Of a stretch of DNA of 64,000 nucleotides, positions 55,601 to 64,000 are shown piece by piece. A program made the position numbers and the translations under genes. Under the pieces are notes generated by a model that did not search any database, had not been told where the DNA came from, and saw only the letters and a list, made by a program, of their open reading frames with translations. Source of the DNA: Ancylobacter pratisalsi (lineage in GTDB: Bacteria > Pseudomonadota > Alphaproteobacteria > Rhizobiales > Xanthobacteraceae); assembly GCF_010669125.1 (NCBI RefSeq), contig NZ_CP048630.1, forward strand, positions 1,302,001 through 1,366,000, written 5' to 3'. Position 1 is the stretch's first letter; the number at the start of each line of letters is the position of its first letter.

Positions 55601-55619
55601 CGCCCGGCGGGTCCGGGCG
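55601..55619 (+). terminator. Hairpin terminator after rpmJ
   Basis: CGCCCGG/CCGGGCG with loop CGGGT, 12 nt past the stop, then TCCTCTTGG (weak T-run). Confidence 0.5.
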
Positions 55620-55674
55620 TCCTCTTGGCACCACCGCGCGACGTTCACGTTTTCGCGGCTCTTGCCTCTCAATA

Positions 55675-55702
55675 TTGACGAGGGCGCCATCGCTCCTAAA
55701 GT
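55675..55702 (+). promoter_or_regulatory. Promoter of the TPR gene
   Basis: TTGACG (55675-55680), 16-nt spacer, TAAAGT (55697-55702). The expected start, near 55708-55710, coincides with the ATG at 55709. Confidence 0.5.
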
Positions 55703-55708
55703 GGAGCT

Positions 55709-56419
55709 ATGCGCGCCCTTTTTGCTGTTCTGATCCTCGCTGCGGCGCCGGTAGCCATCCCGGCCCCGTTCGCTTTGGCCCAGTCTGCCCCCTCCCAGAC
55801 GCACAGCCCCCCTGCGGCGTCCTCGGGTGGAGCCGACGGCATTCTTCAGGTCGAGATTCCCAAGCCCGAGGCGAAGGCCCGCGCGCCCGAGGAACAGGGC
55901 AAGGGCCTGGAATCCGCGGCCACGGCCGAACCTGACCGCGTGAAGCGGCTGGACGCACTGTTCGCCGCGCTCAAGGTCGCCCCGGACAAGGACTCGGCCA
56001 AGTCCATCGCCGACCGTATCGACGTCGCGCTGGCGCCGACCGGCAGCGCGACCGCCGATATCCTTATGGCCCGCGCGACCCTTGCCACCGAGATGAAGGA
56101 CTTCGACCTCGCGATCCAGCTGCTCGACGCGGTGGTCGACATCGAGCCCGACCATCTGGAAGCCTGGAACAAACGCGCGGCGGTGTTCTATCTCCGGCAG
56201 GATTTCTCCGATTCGCTGGCGGACCTGCGGCAGGTCGTCGCTCGCGAACCGCGCCATTATGGCGCCTGGGCCGGTATCGCCATCATCTGCAAGGAGATCG
56301 GCGACGAGAAGCATGCGCTGGAGGCCGCGCGCAAGGCACTGGCCATCTATCCTCACCTCGATTCGGTCGAGGACATGGAGGAGAAGCTCACGCTCAAGAT
56401 AGAGGGTCGCCCGATCTGA
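55709..56419 (+). CDS. Secreted TPR-repeat protein
   Basis: Protein of 236 residues with a signal peptide (MRALFAVLILAAAPVAIPA, cleavage before QSAP), a Ser/Pro/Glu linker and three TPR units (about 110-220: DFDLAIQLLDAVVDIEPDHLEAWNKRA and the following two). Role unknown. GGAG is 5 nt before the ATG, and the promoter position suggests a very short or absent leader. Confidence 0.87.
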   Translation: MRALFAVLILAAAPVAIPAPFALAQSAPSQTHSPPAASSGGADGILQVEIPKPEAKARAPEEQGKGLESAATAEPDRVKRLDALFAALKVAPDKDSAKSIADRIDVALAPTGSATADILMARATLATEMKDFDLAIQLLDAVVDIEPDHLEAWNKRAAVFYLRQDFSDSLADLRQVVAREPRHYGAWAGIAIICKEIGDEKHALEAARKALAIYPHLDSVEDMEEKLTLKIEGRPI

Positions 56420-56458
56420 GTGGCCGGCGGCCGCCGTGGCCGCCCGCTGGTTCCGCCG

Positions 56459-56986
56459 CTAGATCCGTTCGTAGTCCACGAAGCTGACCGCGAACTCGTC
56501 CTTCTCGCCCTGCTGAGGCCCTTCCCGGGCGATCTCGCGCCACGCGGCACGGTCGAACTCGGGAAAGAAGATGTCGCCCTGCGGCGCGCCATGCACCTCG
56601 GTCAGCCGCAGCCGGCCGGCCTGCGGCAGGGCCTGGGCATAGATCTGCGCCCCGCCCACCACGACGACCTCGTCCACTCCCAGCCGCTCCGCCTCGCCCA
56701 TGCCCTTGTCCAGCGCCGCGCCCAGCGAAGGCGCAACGAGCACGCCTTCCGGGCGCGTGAAGGCGGTGTCGCGCGTGATGACGATAGTGGTGCGCCCCGG
56801 CAGTTGCCGACCGATGGAATCGAACGTCCGCCGCCCCATCAGGATCGGCTTGCCCCATGTAATGGCGCGAAAGCGCTTCAGATCGCCGGAAATACGCCAG
56901 GGCAGTTCGTCCCCGCGACCGATCACCCGGTTTTCGGCCACCGCCGCGACGATGGTGACAACAGGCGTGTTCGCCGGTTCGCTCAT
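56459..56986 (-). CDS. folA: Dihydrofolate reductase
   Basis: Reduces dihydrofolate to tetrahydrofolate. The 175-residue protein contains VTIVAAVAENRVIGRGDELPW, KPILMGRRTFDSIG and VVVGGAQIYAQAL, the usual DHFR set. It overlaps the flavoprotein gene by 4 nt and ends 40 nt from the TPR gene stop (convergent). In many bacteria it is paired with thyA, which here is 3.1 kb away in the opposite direction. Confidence 0.95.
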   Translation of the reverse strand: MSEPANTPVVTIVAAVAENRVIGRGDELPWRISGDLKRFRAITWGKPILMGRRTFDSIGRQLPGRTTIVITRDTAFTRPEGVLVAPSLGAALDKGMGEAERLGVDEVVVVGGAQIYAQALPQAGRLRLTEVHGAPQGDIFFPEFDRAAWREIAREGPQQGEKDEFAVSFVDYERI

Positions 56987-58251
56987 GCCGCTTTCCCCGC
57001 GAGTTGGGCCAGCGCCGCCTCGGCGGCGGAAAGGCCGGTCTGGTGCGCGCCGTGGGCCGTCGAATAGGCGTGGGGTGACACCGCCTCGCCGGCGAACAGC
57101 ACCCGCTCGCCCAATGTCTGGCCAAGCCGCGCGCGCAGCGGCGCACGCCCAGGCAGCGCACAGCTATAGGCCCCGCCGATCAACGGGTCCGCCACCCAGG
57201 ACGTGGTCGCCACCCCCGCGACCTCGCGTCGGATGCCGGCCCCGAACGCGTCGGTCAGCGCGGCCATGGCAAAGTCTTCCATCGCCTGAGGACCGGCCGC
57301 GACCAGACCTGCCGCGTTGTCGCCGCCGATCTGTCCGATCGCCATCGGCACCCCGAACGGGTTGAGCACGAAGTTGATCGGTCGGCGCGCGGCATTGGCA
57401 AGGTCGATGGTGTCGATATAGCTCGTGGCTTCCACGCCGAACACGTCGCGTTCGAACCGGATCGCCACCTTCTCCGCCGCTCCAAGTGGGAGGGCTTCGA
57501 ACGCTTCAGCTAGGTCGGCGGGTAGCAGCGGGGCAAAACGGATGCCGCCACGCGCGATCACCGTGGTCGGCACGGCGATGATGGCCATCCGGGCTGAAAG
57601 CCGCCCGCGCGGCGTTTCCACCGCGACCCCGCCGCCCGACCAGTCGACCAGGCTCACCGGGCATCCGGTGATGACCTTCAGCTCCGGCGCAGCCTGCGCG
57701 GCCACGGCCTGCACCAGGGCGCCATAGCCCTTCTCGACGGGATAGTTCTCGGCCGTGTCGCTATAGGCGGCATAGTCGAGCGTGGAGAGCCGCTCCGGCT
57801 CGGCGGCCGACATCAGCGTCATCCAGTGGCGCGTCAGCCGATACCAGCGGTTGGCCGGATCCAGCACCTCGCTGGCGGCGATGTCCCGCCCCTGCTCGCC
57901 AGCCGCATGGGTCGCGGTGAAGGCGGCGTCGACCGCGTTCCAGGCTTCCTCACGCTCGGCCTGATCGGCCCAGCGTGAGCCCAGATGCGTGTCGCGGGCC
58001 TGCCTTGTGCCGCGCTGAAGATAAGACAGCCCAAGCTCGTCGGCCGCCGCACGCAGCGGATTTACCGAGGCCGAATGCAACCAGTGGCAACCACGATCCC
58101 AGGCAACGCCGAGGCTCTGCGTATCGGTGAAGGCCCGCCCGCCAGTACGCCCGGCGGCCTCAAGCACGACAACATTCGCGCCCCGCTGATGCAACCTGGC
58201 GCCTGCGGCGAGCCCAGCCGCGCCGGCGCCGACAACAATCACGTCATGCAT
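56983..58251 (-). CDS. FAD-dependent amine-oxidase-like oxidoreductase
   Basis: Flavoprotein of 422 residues. The FAD-binding Rossmann motif VIVVGAGAAGLAAGARLHQRG follows the start, then GRTGGRAFTD and the C-terminal FAD contact GERVLFAGEAVSPHAYSTAHGAHQTGLSAAEA. This is the flavin monoamine-oxidase/phytoene-desaturase superfamily; substrate unknown. Start at 58251, with a GTG three codons earlier as alternative. Cotranscribed with folA and probably sspB. Confidence 0.88.
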   Translation of the reverse strand: MHDVIVVGAGAAGLAAGARLHQRGANVVVLEAAGRTGGRAFTDTQSLGVAWDRGCHWLHSASVNPLRAAADELGLSYLQRGTRQARDTHLGSRWADQAEREEAWNAVDAAFTATHAAGEQGRDIAASEVLDPANRWYRLTRHWMTLMSAAEPERLSTLDYAAYSDTAENYPVEKGYGALVQAVAAQAAPELKVITGCPVSLVDWSGGGVAVETPRGRLSARMAIIAVPTTVIARGGIRFAPLLPADLAEAFEALPLGAAEKVAIRFERDVFGVEATSYIDTIDLANAARRPINFVLNPFGVPMAIGQIGGDNAAGLVAAGPQAMEDFAMAALTDAFGAGIRREVAGVATTSWVADPLIGGAYSCALPGRAPLRARLGQTLGERVLFAGEAVSPHAYSTAHGAHQTGLSAAEAALAQLAGKAA

Positions 58252-58264
58252 ATCGTTCACAGAA

Positions 58265-59074
58265 TCACTTCTTGCGGAACGCGTCGAGCCGGACGACCTG
58301 GGCACCGGACTGCGTGCTGGGCGCGTTCTCGGTCGGGGCCTCGTCAGCCGGCGTGCCCTCGCCCGCCTTGCTCGCACCCTTGGCCTCTTCGCCGTCGCGA
58401 ATGCGTGCACGCGCCGCGTCGGTCTTGTCATTCCCCGCCTTCGCGGCGTTTACGCCCTCGTCGGCCTCGCGTTTGGCGCTGGACGCGGTCGAAACCGGCT
58501 CCGGCCGCCCGGACGCGCCTGGCTTGGCAGCGCCGCCCACCTTGGCGTTGCCGCTGGTCTCGCTGGCGGTCTTGCCCGACGATTTGGGAACGCTCTCCAG
58601 CCGTGCCGGCTTGGCATCCGCGCGCGCGGCCTGTGACGGCCCCCGCGTCGTGGGAACCGAGGTCGGGCGCGTCACGACCGGCGCGGGCTCGGGAAGCTCC
58701 GCCTCCGTCTCCTCGGTCGGCGTCGGCTCGAACTGCAACCCGAACTTCACCGAGGGGTCGAAGAACCCCTTGAGGCTGGAAAACGGCACGTGAAGCTTCT
58801 CGGGAATGCCATTGAAGGACAGGCCAACCTCGAAGAAGCTCTCGGTGACGATGAGGTCCCAGAACTGATGCTGGAGCACGATCGTCATTTCTTCGGGGTA
58901 TTTCTCTTTCAGCCGCGCCGAAAGCCGCACACCGGGCGCGCAGGTGTCGAAAGACACATAAAGATGGTGGTCACCAGGCAAGCCATCCTGGGCGACGTCC
59001 GTCAGCACACGGCGAACGACGGCGCGCAAGGCGTCCTGCACGAGAAGGTCATAGCGGATCAGATCAACACTCAT
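58265..59074 (-). CDS. sspB: ClpXP adaptor SspB (alphaproteobacterial type)
   Basis: Delivers ssrA-tagged and other substrates to ClpXP. The 269-residue protein has the SspB domain (about 1-115: IRYDLLVQDALRAVVRRVLTD, HHLYVSFDTCAPGV, IVLQHQFWDLIVTESFFEVGLSFN) followed by a long Ala/Glu/Lys/Thr-rich disordered tail (about 120-255) and a conserved C-terminal peptide VVRLDAFRKK, the expected ClpX-binding end. The tail is longer than in most family members. It lies about 50 nt downstream of ssrA on the same strand. Confidence 0.93.
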   Translation of the reverse strand: MSVDLIRYDLLVQDALRAVVRRVLTDVAQDGLPGDHHLYVSFDTCAPGVRLSARLKEKYPEEMTIVLQHQFWDLIVTESFFEVGLSFNGIPEKLHVPFSSLKGFFDPSVKFGLQFEPTPTEETEAELPEPAPVVTRPTSVPTTRGPSQAARADAKPARLESVPKSSGKTASETSGNAKVGGAAKPGASGRPEPVSTASSAKREADEGVNAAKAGNDKTDAARARIRDGEEAKGASKAGEGTPADEAPTENAPSTQSGAQVVRLDAFRKK

Positions 59075-59124
59075 GCCGGCAATGAACCCGATTCCGGTCT
59101 CGACCGCCAGCCGGACCTAAGAGT

Positions 59125-59457
59125 GAGTGGAGGCTTCTGTTGCCAGGTGCCTCCGAACCCCGCCTTACAGTGCTACCCGCAAGGACTTATTTCCCAGAGA
59201 TCAAACCGCTCACGCGGCCTGAGCAACCGGAGCATAGTTGTCGTTGGCAACTATATGTTTGGTCCGATGACGGCGGTACCATGCCGAGCGAAAGAAGACC
59301 CTTTACGCCCTCGTCGATCCTGTTTCGCCCCCGCCGGAACCTACCCCGCCGAACTGAAGAGAGCGGGATGGGCTTTGGTGGAGGCGCCGGGTACTGCCCC
59401 CGGGTCCGAAAGGTTTATTACGGTAACCATTTATCGCCATATCCGGCTTGCGCCGGC
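59125..59457 (-). ncRNA. ssrA: Transfer-messenger RNA, circularly permuted two-piece type
   Basis: Ribosome-rescue RNA in the alphaproteobacterial permuted order. The acceptor piece (about 59457-59376) ends CGCCTCC-A-CCA; an intervening 43 nt follows; the coding piece begins GGGGGCG at 59332, which pairs with the acceptor strand (7 bp, one G-U), and continues with GGATCGACGAGGGCG. The tag frame at 59210-59248 encodes ANDNYAPVAQAA plus a stop. The 3' part folds as GGAGGC/GCCTCC. Ends are approximate; two mature RNAs are expected after processing. Confidence 0.93.
59210..59248 (-). other. tmRNA proteolysis tag reading frame
   Basis: Resume codon GCC at 59246-59248 through TGA at 59210-59212, encoding ANDNYAPVAQAA. 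The C-terminal QAA is close to the usual LAA/VAA recognised by ClpX; AND-N fits the SspB-binding half. Confidence 0.92.
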
Positions 59458-59464
59458 AAAACGG

Positions 59465-59493
59465 AATATAGGCGCTCCGCTCGCGACTTGGAA
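59465..59493 (-). promoter_or_regulatory. Promoter of ssrA
   Basis: TTCCAA (59488-59493), 17-nt spacer, TATATT (59465-59470) on the minus strand. The start is near 59457. Confidence 0.55.
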
Positions 59494-59536
59494 GGGGGCG
59501 CGGGCTGCGCCCACAGATCCCGGCCCCGCTCCCGGC

Positions 59537-59854
59537 TCACGCTTCGGTCTGGTCGCCATATTGCAGCTTCTCGATCGGCTTGTTTCCACCCTCGGTGCCC
59601 ACAAGCTTTTCATCGAGTTCGCTCAGGCGCGCGCGCAGCGCCTCCATCATCACCTGGCGCATCAATTCGTAGCCCAGGCTCACATCGGAATGCGCGCTGC
59701 GCAGCCCCTGGCCCGCACGCAGCACCATGGAGGGAGAGGTGTTGGAAGCCTCGACCTTGAAGTCCAGCGGATGGGTGGCGTCCTTCTCCAGAAGGTTCAG
59801 ATGCATGGCAATCCGGTGATATTCGATCCCCAGTGCCTTGGTGCTGTCGGTCAT
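59537..59854 (-). CDS. Hypothetical protein upstream of ssrA
   Basis: Protein of 105 residues: MTDSTKALGIEYHRIAMHLN, a central HPLDFKVEASNTS segment, then two helices (LGYELMRQVMMEALRARLSEL) and a polar end. I recognise no family. The coding case is good: GAGGGAG lies 4 nt before the ATG and third positions are GC-rich. It is predicted soluble. Same strand as ssrA and sspB. Confidence 0.7.
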   Translation of the reverse strand: MTDSTKALGIEYHRIAMHLNLLEKDATHPLDFKVEASNTSPSMVLRAGQGLRSAHSDVSLGYELMRQVMMEALRARLSELDEKLVGTEGGNKPIEKLQYGDQTEA

Positions 59855-60122
59855 CGGGCTCCCTCCCTCGATAGTGGCGGGCGCTACGCGGCCGCGTCGC
59901 CCCGAACAGACAACCGCCACGGTGCCCCGCAGGTTCCCCCGATACCGTCGCGCATGTGTCGCCGTGCGCTCGCATCCCGCTCTAGCGCAGAAAAACTGTC
60001 GATGGCGCCGCCCAACTCGCCCCGCCGGCGCTGCGCCTGAGATCTTGCTGCGCTATATATAGTGGGTCTACATCCGCCGGCGGGGCGATAGCCCACGACA
60101 CGACGGCAGCAGGGGCAGGACC

Positions 60123-60917
60123 ATGAGGCAGTATCACGAGCTTCTGGAGCGCATCCTCAGCGAGGGCACGCGCAAGGATGACCGCACCGGGACCGGCACC
60201 TATTCCGTGTTCGGCCACCAGATGCGGTTCGATCTGGCGAAGGGCTTTCCGGTCGTCACCACCAAGAAGCTGCACCTGCGCTCCATCATCCACGAGCTGC
60301 TGTGGTTTCTCGCCGGCGACACCAACATCGCTTATCTCAAGGCCAACGGCGTCTCGATCTGGGACGATTGGGCCGATGCCAATGGCGATCTCGGCCCGGT
60401 TTATGGCCACCAGTGGCGCTCATGGCCCGATGGCAATGGCGGGGTGATCGACCAGATCGCGCAACTCGTCACCGATATTCGCCGCACACCCGATTCGCGC
60501 CGGCTGATCGTGTCGGCATGGAATCCGGCGGATGTACCGAAAATGGCGCTGCCTCCCTGCCACTGCCTGTTCCAGTTCTATGTCGCGGACGGGCGCCTTT
60601 CCTGCCAGCTCTACCAGCGCTCCGCCGACGTTTTCCTGGGCGTGCCGTTCAACATCGCGAGCTACGCCCTGCTCACCCACATGGTGGCGCAGGTCACCGG
60701 GCTGGAACCGGGTGACTTCGTGCACTCCTTCGGCGACGTGCATCTCTACCTCAACCATGTCGACCAGGCCCGCGAGCAGCTTTCCCGTGCCCCGCGCGCG
60801 CTGCCGAAGCTGACGCTCAATCCGGCGGTGGACGACCTTTTCGCCTTCCGCTTCGAGGATATCGCGGTGGAAGGCTACGATCCCCACCCGGCCATCAAGG
60901 CACCTGTCGCGGTGTAA
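60123..60917 (+). CDS. thyA: Thymidylate synthase ThyA
   Basis: Methylates dUMP to dTMP with methylene-THF. The 264-residue protein is the E. coli length. Catalytic Cys146 lies in [10 protein letters not shown], with the N-terminal Arg loop [20 protein letters not shown] and [33 protein letters not shown] downstream. GGGGCAGGA precedes the ATG. A TATATATAG stretch at about 60052-60060 may be its -10. Confidence 0.98.
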   Translation: MRQYHELLERILSEGTRKDDRTGTGTYSVFGHQMRFDLAKGFPVVTTKKLHLRSIIHELLWFLAGDTNIAYLKANGVSIWDDWADANGDLGPVYGHQWRSWPDGNGGVIDQIAQLVTDIRRTPDSRRLIVSAWNPADVPKMALPPCHCLFQFYVADGRLSCQLYQRSADVFLGVPFNIASYALLTHMVAQVTGLEPGDFVHSFGDVHLYLNHVDQAREQLSRAPRALPKLTLNPAVDDLFAFRFEDIAVEGYDPHPAIKAPVAV

Positions 60918-60997
60918 GAGCCGGGATCACGGGCGCCATTGGCGCATTGTCCCCGGGACGCCGCGATCAGAGCCGCAATCAAGCCTGAGGGCCCACC

Positions 60998-61477
60998 ATG
61001 TCGCTGACCATCCGCCCCGCCGCGCCCGGCGATGCCGGCCTGGTCCTCGCGCTCGTCCGTGAGCTTGCCGATTACGAGAAGCTGCTGCACGAGGTCGAGG
61101 CGAGCGAGGCCGATCTTGCGCGCGACCTGTTCGGCGACCAGCCGCGCGTCTTCTGCGACATTGCGGAATGGCAGGGGGAGCCGGCCGGTCTGGCGTTGTG
61201 GTTCTACAATTACTCCACCTTCCGAGGCCGCCACGGCCTCTATCTCGAGGACCTGTTCGTGCGCCCCGCCTTTCGCGGGCGAGGCATCGCCAAGGGTGTG
61301 ATGCGCCATCTGGCGAAGCGCTGCATCGATGAGGGTCTCGGCCGCTTCGAGTGGTGGGTGCTGAACTGGAACGAACCGGCCATCCGCTTCTATCGCTCGA
61401 TCGGCGCGGCACCGATGACGGAGTGGACCGTGCAGCGCGTCACCGGCGAGGCGCTGGCGGCGCTCGCCGGAAAGTAG
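60998..61477 (+). CDS. GNAT-family N-acetyltransferase
   Basis: Protein of 159 residues with the family core LYLEDLFVRPAFRGRGIAKGVMRHLAK (acetyl-CoA loop RGRGIA) and NEPAIRFYRSIGA. It resembles the diamine/spermidine N-acetyltransferase-like GNATs (FRGRHGLYLEDLFVRP), but the substrate is not certain. Monocistronic, ending at a hairpin shared with the convergent LTXXQ gene. Confidence 0.9.
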   Translation: MSLTIRPAAPGDAGLVLALVRELADYEKLLHEVEASEADLARDLFGDQPRVFCDIAEWQGEPAGLALWFYNYSTFRGRHGLYLEDLFVRPAFRGRGIAKGVMRHLAKRCIDEGLGRFEWWVLNWNEPAIRFYRSIGAAPMTEWTVQRVTGEALAALAGK

Positions 61478-61506
61478 AACGCCGCCGGCCACGGCCGACG
61501 GCGTTC
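61477..61506. terminator. Hairpin between acetyltransferase and LTXXQ gene
   Basis: GAACGCCG/CGGCGTTC with inner GGCC pairing. The T-run is weak; terminator by convergent position. Confidence 0.45.
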
Positions 61507-61558
61507 CTGTATCAGGCTTTCAACAGCGGCAGGCCACCTGCCGCAGTCGCGTGCCGCC

Positions 61559-62323
61559 TCAGAGCGTGTCGCCATCAGTGTCGGAAGGATCGGCCGCGGG
61601 ATCGGCGGACGGGTTCATGCCCGGCCCCATTCCGCGCTCCATGTTCGGGCCGCACCAGCCCTGGCCCGGCCCACGGCCGCCCATCATGTGCATGCGCTTG
61701 CCCTGCCATCCATCATGGCCACGGCCAGCCATGCGGCCGCCGAAGCCACCTTCCTGCGCCTCGCGGAACAGCAGATTGAAGCGGTGCTTCTGGGCGGGAT
61801 CGAGCGTGCCGTAGAGCGGCTGGGCGGCATCGGCGAGCTTCTTCAGGGCGGTGCCGCGCTCCACCATGTGCTCGCCGCGCATCTCCATCATCGCGACGAC
61901 GTCACGGCCGGGGCCTTGCGCTCCATCGGGTCCGGCACCTGGGCCCGGACCGTTACCCGGCCCCTTGCCGGGGCCCTTGCCGGGACCGCGCTGGCCATCC
62001 GGCCCGCCCGGACCGCGCATCGCCTGATGCTGCTCACGCATCGCCTGGCGCTGCTCAAACCGCTGGGCCCGCCAGTCAGACTGTTCCTTGGAGTAGTCGC
62101 GCAGGGCGGTCTCCAGCGCCGGCCACAGCTTCTGCTGATCCGGCGTCAGGCGCAGACCGGCCTGCAGCGCGGCAATGCGGGCATCGGCCATGGCGTCGGC
62201 ATTGGCGGCCATCTGCTCGGCATTGGGAGGCTGCGGGCCGCCGGCTTTGTTCGACTGGGCAACGGCAAAGCTGGCGCTCGCCAGAAGGGCGACTGAAGCC
62301 GCGGCAATGATCGTACGTTTCAT
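61559..62323 (-). CDS. LTXXQ (Spy/CpxP-like) periplasmic protein
   Basis: Protein of 254 residues with a signal peptide (MKRTIIAAASVALLASASFA, cleavage before VAQ). It shows an LTPDQQKLWPALETAL motif of the LTXXQ family (about 60-75), helical RFEQRQAMREQHQAM, a low-complexity Gly-Pro-Lys linker (GKGPGKGPGNGPGPG), a second helical part (LYGTLDPAQKHRFNLLFREA) and a Met/Gly/His-rich end. Spy-like proteins are periplasmic chaperones or metal-responsive proteins. AGGAG precedes the ATG by 9 nt. Confidence 0.88.
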   Translation of the reverse strand: MKRTIIAAASVALLASASFAVAQSNKAGGPQPPNAEQMAANADAMADARIAALQAGLRLTPDQQKLWPALETALRDYSKEQSDWRAQRFEQRQAMREQHQAMRGPGGPDGQRGPGKGPGKGPGNGPGPGAGPDGAQGPGRDVVAMMEMRGEHMVERGTALKKLADAAQPLYGTLDPAQKHRFNLLFREAQEGGFGGRMAGRGHDGWQGKRMHMMGGRGPGQGWCGPNMERGMGPGMNPSADPAADPSDTDGDTL

Positions 62324-62455
62324 TGATCTCAACTCCTGTTTGGGTGAGACAAGGGTGACGCGGAAACCGCGTCACCTCAAATGAAACTTCTGTAATATTG
62401 TGCGCGATACATAAAAATACTTAGATGAATAGCCGTTCATCAAGATGAATATCTA

Positions 62456-63847
62456 TTAACCGGGCGAAATCATCTTCTCCGGACGAACGACAGCGTCGAA
62501 CTCCTCGTTAGTCACATAGCCACCGCCAACCGCTTCCTCGCGCAGCGTGGTGCCGTTCTTGTGCGCGGTCTTGGCGATCTTTGCAGCGTTGTCATAGCCG
62601 ATCTTCGGCGCCAGCGCCGTGACAAGCATCAAAGAGCGCTCGAGCGCCGCCTTGATATTGTCCTCGCGCGCCTCGATGCCGACCACGCAGTTGTCGGTGA
62701 AGCTCACGGCCGCGTCGGCCAGCAGACGCACCGACTGCAGGAAATTATAGGCCATCACCGGATTGTAGACGTTCAGCTCGAAATGGCCCTGGCTTCCGGC
62801 GAAGCTCAGCGCGGCATTGTTGCCGAACACCTGCACGCACACCTGCGTCAGCGCCTCGCACTGGGTCGGATTGACCTTGCCCGGCATGATGGACGAGCCC
62901 GGCTCGTTCTCGGGCAGCGCCAGCTCGCCCAGCCCCGAGCGCGGGCCGGAGCCGAGAAGGCGGATGTCGTTGGCGATCTTGAACAGCGACACCGCCACCG
63001 TGTTGATCGCGCCATGCGAGAACACCATCGCGTCATGAGCGGCGAGCGCCTCGAACTTGTTCGGTGCCGTGGTGAAAGGCAGCCCGGTGATCGCCGCGAT
63101 CCGTTCGGCCACCTTCTCGGCGAAGCCGATCGGGGCGTTGAGCCCGGTTCCGACCGCCGTGCCCCCCTGCGCCAGCTCCATCAGCGCGGGCAGCGTCTGC
63201 TCGATGCGCGCGATCCCGTTCGTCACCTGCTGGGTGTAGCCGGAGAACTCCTGGCCAAGCGTCAGCGGCGTCGCGTCCTGGGTGTGGGTGCGCCCGATCT
63301 TGATGACGGACTTCCATTCCTCCGACTTCGCCGCCAGCGCGTCGCGCAGCTTGGCGAGTGCGGGAAGCAGCCGATGGGCGATTTCCACCGCCGCGGCCAC
63401 GTGCATCGCGGTCGGGTAGGTGTCGTTGGAAGACTGGCTCATATTGACGTGGTCGTTGGGGTGAACCGGCTTCTTCGAGCCCATCTCGCCGCCCAGCATC
63501 TCGATGGCGCGGTTCGAGATCACCTCATTGGCGTTCATGTTGGACTGCGTGCCCGAGCCGGTCTGCCACACGGCGAGCGGGAAATGCGGGTCGAGCTTGC
63601 CCTCGATCACTTCCTGAGCCGCGCGGATGATCGCCGCGCCGATCGTGGGGTCAAGGCGCCCCAGCTCCATGTTGGTCTCCGCCGCGGCGCGCTTGACCAC
63701 GCCAAGCGCATGAACCACCGGCAGCGGCTGCTTCTCCCAGCCGATCTTGAAATTGCCGAGCGAACGTTGAGCCTGCGCACCCCAGTACTTGTCGGCCTCC
63801 ACGTCGATGGGGCCGAACGTATCGGTTTCGATGCGGGTTCTGCTCAT
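62456..63847 (-). CDS. fumC: Class II fumarate hydratase FumC
   Basis: Oxygen-stable TCA-cycle enzyme of 463 residues. N-terminal [26 protein letters not shown], active-site regions [21 protein letters not shown] and [20 protein letters not shown], and the signature [15 protein letters not shown] are intact. AAGAGG precedes the ATG at 63847. The frame is open to the window end but the conserved start is clear. Confidence 0.97.
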   Translation of the reverse strand: MSRTRIETDTFGPIDVEADKYWGAQAQRSLGNFKIGWEKQPLPVVHALGVVKRAAAETNMELGRLDPTIGAAIIRAAQEVIEGKLDPHFPLAVWQTGSGTQSNMNANEVISNRAIEMLGGEMGSKKPVHPNDHVNMSQSSNDTYPTAMHVAAAVEIAHRLLPALAKLRDALAAKSEEWKSVIKIGRTHTQDATPLTLGQEFSGYTQQVTNGIARIEQTLPALMELAQGGTAVGTGLNAPIGFAEKVAERIAAITGLPFTTAPNKFEALAAHDAMVFSHGAINTVAVSLFKIANDIRLLGSGPRSGLGELALPENEPGSSIMPGKVNPTQCEALTQVCVQVFGNNAALSFAGSQGHFELNVYNPVMAYNFLQSVRLLADAAVSFTDNCVVGIEAREDNIKAALERSLMLVTALAPKIGYDNAAKIAKTAHKNGTTLREEAVGGGYVTNEEFDAVVRPEKMISPG

Positions 63848-64000
63848 GATCAAAGCCTCTTGGGTCAGCGCGTATGAGAAGCCGGCCCCAACTCCCGGAG
63901 GGCCGTCCGGCGCGGGCGGGTTTAGCATGCGGGGCGTGCCCGGCAAATGCGACCTCCGGCAGGGATCGCTCCTCGTCAGACACCCGGAAGAGCGAAGCAA

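Noticed and set aside
1..64000. Mobile elements, CRISPR arrays, tRNA or rRNA genes
   Set aside because: No transposase or integrase motifs, no spaced direct-repeat arrays, and no T-loop-bearing cloverleaf segments other than the tRNA-like part of ssrA were found by eye; tRNAscan and CRISPR finders would be decisive.

Overview
This is a high-GC chromosomal window from an alphaproteobacterium, almost certainly of the order Hyphomicrobiales (Rhizobiales), and probably from the Xanthobacteraceae/Bradyrhizobium side. The evidence is a circularly permuted two-piece tmRNA with the tag ANDNYAPVAQAA, a 6S RNA abutting the 5-formyl-THF cyclo-ligase gene, alphaproteobacterial families (DUF1192, DUF1465/RcdA, DUF1013/TrcR, DUF2852, DUF4164, the SspB-alpha ClpX adaptor), a CtrA-type TTAA-N7-TTAA site, and the gene order ssrS-fau-ymdB-yebC-ruvCAB-ybgC-tolQRAB-pal-cpoB-tilS-ftsH-glmM. 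Nearly everything is housekeeping DNA. I see no insertion sequence, prophage, CRISPR array, tRNA, rRNA or defence island.

Layout. 1-16.3 kb (minus strand): glmM, an NCS2 nucleobase permease, ftsH, tilS, the Tol-Pal envelope operon (tolQ-tolR-tolA-tolB-pal-cpoB) with ybgC, a DUF2852 membrane protein and a TetR regulator, then ruvCAB. 16.4-22.3 kb: an EamA exporter, a TauE/SafE permease, yebC, a YmdB phosphodiesterase, fau with 6S RNA immediately upstream, a PIG3-type quinone oxidoreductase and DUF1192. 22.3-30 kb: a candidate CtrA-driven small RNA, rcdA, rpmE, an MsbA-like ABC exporter, an acetyltransferase, an ExbB/MotA-OmpA pair, an inositol-phosphatase family gene, zapA and DUF4164. 30-36.2 kb (plus strand): the carbon-metabolism cluster tkt-gap-pgk-fba. 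36.2-44.3 kb: a large secreted repeat protein of unknown function, a ThiE-like protein, a Sel1-repeat protein and a 7TM-PAS-GGDEF-EAL protein. 44.3-51.4 kb: AlgH/YqgE, a DsbD-N-like secreted protein, a one-Cys peroxiredoxin, two divergent YdcH genes, prpE, ddl and trcR. 51.7-56.4 kb (plus strand): yceI, ispH-thrB-rnhA-DUF4260, rpmJ and a TPR protein. 56.4-64 kb: folA, an amine-oxidase-like flavoprotein, sspB, ssrA (tmRNA), a hypothetical gene, thyA, an acetyltransferase, an LTXXQ/Spy-like protein and fumC.

How it fits together. The strongest theme is cell cycle and regulated proteolysis: RcdA and SspB (both ClpXP adaptors), the tmRNA whose tag SspB recognises, FtsH, TrcR, ZapA, Tol-Pal, and one clear plus one degenerate CtrA-type site. 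The second theme is central metabolism (tkt-gap-pgk-fba, fumC, prpE, folA/thyA/fau). The observation most worth follow-up is a CtrA-box promoter at about 22.46 kb that appears to drive a roughly 95-nt, three-hairpin, terminator-ended RNA just upstream of rcdA. All identifications come from reading the sequence and from remembered family features; no database search was run.
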